Shown here: one piece after another, positions 30,968-34,525 of the stretch | How the letters are laid out: each line of letters opens with the position of its first letter | How positions within the stretch are numbered: position 1 is the stretch's first letter | Assembly (NCBI GenBank): GCA_025201705.1 | Contig: MU616844.1 | Location: forward strand, 2,533 to 37,057 | Direction: 5' to 3' | Source: Dissophora ornata | Lineage: Eukaryota; Mortierellomycota; Mortierellomycetes; Mortierellales; Mortierellaceae | Length of the DNA: 34,525 nt | The notes under the pieces: generated by a model | Told to the model about the DNA's origin: nothing | Databases searched by the model: none | The model's input: the letters and a program-made list of their open reading frames with translations, nothing else | Position numbers and translations under genes: made by a program

Positions 30968-32220
30968 ATGAAGAACGTCTTCTCTCTCCCCGATCAAGAA
31001 TACGACTACAAGCCCAATGCCATCATCACCGATCAAGGCAACACCGAGATCCTGGCAGTCAAGAGTGTTTCCAGGAGTACCTTTACACTACTGTGCCTGG
31101 CATGTGTTGAAGGTATGGGAGCGCGAGGTCAGGACCAGGATGCATGGGTTGGGCGCCTTCTCCGTTGCACGCCGAGCGGAGATAAAATCAGAGGTTAGTA
31201 CAATAGCACAATGCCATGTACGTGGACTCATTCGACCGTGAAGTGGAATTTTACCATGATTTCCTGTCGCGCTAGGCTAGGACCGATCTTCGTGCTATAT
31301 TGTACGAGAAGGACAGGGCGAAAGCTATTGCCCGCATTGCCTCCTTCCGTCTGAAGTGGTCGGAATATGACGAACTCATTCTCTAATTGAACAAGAACTA
31401 CTTCGGCGAAGATGACAAGGATAACGCCCAAGAAAAGCAGCAACATTGGATGATCTGCTACCGTCAAGATGTGTCGTATTCAGGCATTGACACCAACAAC
31501 TATATCGAGTCGTGGCACAATACACTCAAGCGCCATTTTTTCAGGGACAGACAGCAGCGGAGGGTCGACACCGTAATATATGTTCTCGCTGTCATGGCCG
31601 TTCCGCACTTCCAACAAAAGTGCATACGGTCTGTTGTCAAGGTCGGCCGAATGAATCCCGCACAGAAAAATGAACTCAAGCTGACCAACGTGGCCAAGGA
31701 GCACTTGAGGACGAGGGGAACCCGGGGATACGAAGGCGATTGCATTAGCCAAGGCTCCGACACGACGCTTATTGTGGAATCTTTCACTCGTCGTGGAACG
31801 GCATACGTCGTCGAAGTCAGCTTTCATAAGTCCCACACCGGCCACATCATCAGCTGCACATGCGAGTATTTTCGCTCGCATTCAGATTGTTGCAAGCATA
31901 TCGCTCTTGTGCAGCTGGAGCTGCCTCCGATGACCTTTTACCGCGAAGAACAATGGAACTACGAGTCCAGTTTTAGCCTGGACATGCTAGAACCTTCAGA
32001 AGAGGTCAGACCAACCGCGGAAAGCACGACGTCGATGCTCATGGCCCACCTTTTGCAACGTCTCCATGATCTAGAGGCAATGCGCGATCGGACAAAGCAG
32101 CCACCTCAAGGAGAGAAGATAAATGAGCTGCTACAGCAGGTTCTCGCTATGTATGAACCATCCTTTCACGCATTACCAGGCCAAGGTCTGAGCAATAAGC
32201 GGCAAAGGCAGCGCTACTAG
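30968..32220 (+). pseudogene. MULE-type transposase relic with SWIM zinc finger
   Basis: The conserved order of a Mutator-like transposase is readable across broken frames. First comes a DDE-domain part, NAIITDQGNTEILAV, then after a frameshift near 31057 VFPGVPLHYCAWHVLKVWER, then in a third frame MYVDSFDREVEFYHDFLSR. That last frame continues to 32220 but holds an in-frame TAG (31273-31275) and TAA (31384-31386). Beyond the TAA it is open for 277 codons: NNYIESWHNTLKRHFFRDRQ, then VEVSFHKSHTGHIISCTCEY and FRSHSDCCKHIALVQLEL. CTC...CCKH is the SWIM Cys-x-Cys...Cys-x-His zinc finger typical of MULE and FAR1-like proteins. The N-terminal third is missing (poly-T and unrelated sequence precede 30968), so the copy is 5'-truncated and inactive. 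It would have cut and pasted DNA through terminal inverted repeats, which I could not identify. Confidence 0.88.
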
Positions 32221-34036
32221 CACTTTTCATATAGCAATATAGCACCTGATGACAGCCAAATAAAAAAAGGTCTTTTTTCTCTAAGTCTCTGCCTTGCCTC
32301 TGCCCCTGGTAAAATTAGAAATAAGGTTTCTCCGTGCTAACCCAATGCAAAATCTCGAGGGACACAGCTGCCATTCCTCGCAGCGGTAGAAAACCATTCA
32401 CAGCATCATATCCGGCGATGATAGAGGCACCCAAACGCTATTAAAAATACTAAGGACACTATCCCAATAATATAAAACTTGTTTGACGGAGATCTGTTGA
32501 GAAATGACTATTCAATGACTGATTTAAGTGCCGGTTGGCATTTCTTGACAGGTTTTTTGAAAAGAAAACTGAATATTCCTCAATGTGTTGCCATCTTTCT
32601 ACCCCTGTGTGCGCCATTAATATATGTAAATAGTGAATTTTAACAAAATAAAACTACTTTCATCGCGAACGGTTGAGAAATGGTGGAGTTTACTCAGCAG
32701 CATGTCATGAAAACCGATACTTTTTGCCAAACAGCTACTTTCTGCATAGGTGCGATACTGTTTCCGCTGTCTAAAAACTGTGTATAATACGCGCCTCATA
32801 TTCTCCGTTGACACGTCCAACTATCCTGTCATTTTGGGTGGTTTTGAAGAAGTGATGGTGAAGTTCTTTATTCTTTAACATGTCAACGCATTTCCTCCAG
32901 TTATCCTAGCTAATCTTTCTCACTAAAACGCGTTCAACAAGTAACTCTACCCAGTTTTACATAAAACATCTCTAGATCTCTGAAAATATCAGAAATGGTA
33001 TTCTCTACAAGTTCCAATAGGAGCTGTGGTATTCTGACAGGTTTTGGTAGACTTTACTATGTGGGATGTTGTTCTCTGCCCTCTCTCTTTATATCATGCG
33101 CCAGTAAGACTTATTTCCAGGCAACAGGTCCCCCACACGTGAGCTTTTCTCTCCCCTACTCCTGAAATTTTTGTGACAGGGTTGTGTACATTAGGACACT
33201 CGACGTGGTTGGAACAGTTGAGCGAAATGATAGCTCCTGCCATCATTCGGAAGTTCTTCATCCAAATCATCCCTTTTCACCGAGTTACATACCTTCCGAT
33301 GGTAGTCGCCGTTAATGGGACCACGAAGATGTTTCTTTCCTGCCTTATTCTGATAAGGAATCGAGGAAGAATATTCTGGGTCTGTTCGGGGCAGATAGGA
33401 GAACCGGGATCAGTATGGAGAGCTAAAAGGGGAAGATTAATTGTTTATATGAAGCATCTTGAAGGCGAACGATACCTTGGGTATGCTGCACAGCAGACGG
33501 ACAAAAACTTATGTGGAAAAGAATTTATTGTTTATTTGGGGGGGAGGGGTGTCCTTTCATATATTGCTATTAGAGTCTCGCCCCAGGATCCAAGGATCCC
33601 CGATCCATGGTCACTACACGGCACTAGCATACTCTCGATAGACGCCATGAGCTTATCCTTGTATTTGTTGTGTTTATCGTGGAAGATGGGATATCCCGTA
33701 ACACAAGTTGCCTTTGATGTGCCGACTCACGATACAAGCCTATCCTTTGAGTCCTGGATGGTCTTCTATGCGCCAAGTCTAGATAGAGTTATCTCTTAAT
33801 TACTCAATCATCGCCTCCTTCCGTCACGAGCTGCATCACCATTGTCCTTTGTCCTCTTTCTAACATCGCACCACCATAGTTATATTAATGAGGTCCTTAA
33901 GGTGCCATCTGGCAGTCTTTTAAGAAGACAACCCAGTGTGCCTCTCCCTCTTTATTTCTCCTGTTCAAACTGTGTTACCTCCCAGCACCTAACCCACACG
34001 CTACATTGCTATACACAAAGTGTCTATACTAAATTA
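32221..34036. other. spacer between transposase relic and Fanzor-like gene
   Basis: No gene is supported with confidence. A 208-codon plus-strand frame (33173-33799) is the longest. It has a few protein-like pieces (YLGYAAQQTDKNLCGKEFIV, PWSLHGTSILSIDAMSLSLY) but no recognised motif, no convincing ATG at its start, and codon use unlike the core genes. The last about 130 bp before 34037 are the 3' flank of the minus-strand Fanzor-like gene and contain an AATAAA on that strand (33956-33951). Confidence 0.4.
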
Positions 34037-34525
34037 CTATAAATGTCTACTACCACGGCCAGTGTCCATCCACTCGACAGGTGCCTTTCGTTTGACTCCA
34101 CCGGGACTTGCATTTTGCATCCAGGGGTATGTCCCGTCTATGTCTTTTGGCTGGAGATAGAGGGGCCGCTGTTGGTTGAGCAAATGTCCTCGAATGGCAT
34201 TGCACATGTTGTGGCCGGCCATGATGTCGCGGTGCATGTATGTCTTGCAGTTTGAACAATAAAGTCGTCGGATGTCAACCTGACCAACAAACTCCTCACA
34301 AACGGGGCACTTTTTGGACGTGTAGTATTCGTTCACACCGACAACAATATATCCAAGGGATCTGGCCTAGAGAGAGGCAGAAAAAAAAACTCAATGCAGA
34401 GTTAATCACCACGCCGTGCCATCGATAGAGATCGTGAACCAGCAATCATAGACTAGTCAACTACGCACTTTTTGAACAAAAAACGACTGGAACGACTCGT
34501 GCAAGGAGGACAGTCTTGTCTTTGT
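34037..34525 (-). CDS. Fanzor (eukaryotic TnpB-like RNA-guided nuclease), C-terminal part
   Basis: Two exons are visible: 34525-34469 (19 codons, enters from outside the window) and 34366-34037 (109 codons plus stop). They are joined by a 102-bp intron with GTGCGT donor and CTCTCTAG acceptor, in phase 0. The joined protein reads TRLSSLHESFQSFFVQK, then ARSLGYIVVGVNEYYTSKKC. A four-Cys zinc ribbon follows (KKCPVCEEF and LYCSNCKTY), then HRDIMAGHNMCNAIRGHLL. That is the order of the TnpB/OrfB C-terminal zinc ribbon followed by the last RuvC acidic residue (Asp of HRD) and its Asn-containing helix. Fanzors are eukaryotic TnpB relatives that use a guide RNA, usually encoded at the element's 3' end, to cut DNA. 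No stop or frameshift is seen in this part and the key Cys and Asp are intact, so the gene may be functional. RuvC-I/II and the N-terminus lie beyond the right edge. A tail of about 35 residues follows YPWM. Confidence 0.85.

Noticed and set aside
33173..33799. 208-codon plus-strand frame as a gene
   Set aside because: There is no clear ATG at its start, no recognisable motif and atypical codon use. Kept only as a note in the spacer entry.

Overview
This looks like a nuclear DNA window from a filamentous fungus. Genes are split by many short spliceosomal introns (about 80-130 bp, mostly GTRNGT...YAG), intergenic DNA is pyrimidine-rich, and several proteins are of clearly fungal or eukaryotic type: a Cyk3-like cytokinesis protein, cytosolic Hsp90, VPS28, DPH2 and a mitochondrial uS12 with a presequence. 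Intron density plus a MULE relic and a Fanzor-type gene make an early-diverging lineage (Mucoromycota/Mortierellomycota) my best guess. That is inference, not something a single marker here proves.

Layout. Positions 1 to about 24,000 are a conserved core block. On the minus strand lie a Cyk3-like protein (687-5732), a two-domain ABC-F ATPase (6964-9830) and an unrecognised protein (10234-about 11559). A gene-poor 3.7-kb stretch follows. Next are DPH2 (minus, 15257-17574) and mitochondrial uS12 (plus, 17848-18381), sharing a 273-bp divergent promoter. VPS28 (minus, 18613-19800) converges on uS12m and shares a 267-bp divergent spacer with an unrecognised Gly/Gln-rich protein (plus, 20068-20908). 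Hsp90 (minus, 21454-23917) has a heat-shock-element-like site upstream. Every exon chain given here was built by hand from splice sites and reading-frame phase. The core genes are housekeeping (cytokinesis, translation, translation-factor modification, endosomal sorting, protein folding) and need not act together.

From about 24,100 to the right end the window changes character. It holds broken reading frames (25846-27469), a six-unit array of about 150-bp repeats with conserved internal modules (27985-28890), a small inverted repeat around a 9-bp tandem repeat, a MULE-type transposase relic with a SWIM zinc finger (30968-32220) and, running off the right edge on the minus strand, the 3' end of a Fanzor/TnpB-like RNA-guided nuclease gene (34037-34525). 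The Fanzor fragment keeps its zinc ribbon, its last RuvC acidic residue and a spliceosomal intron. It is the most interesting item in the window, and most of the gene lies outside.
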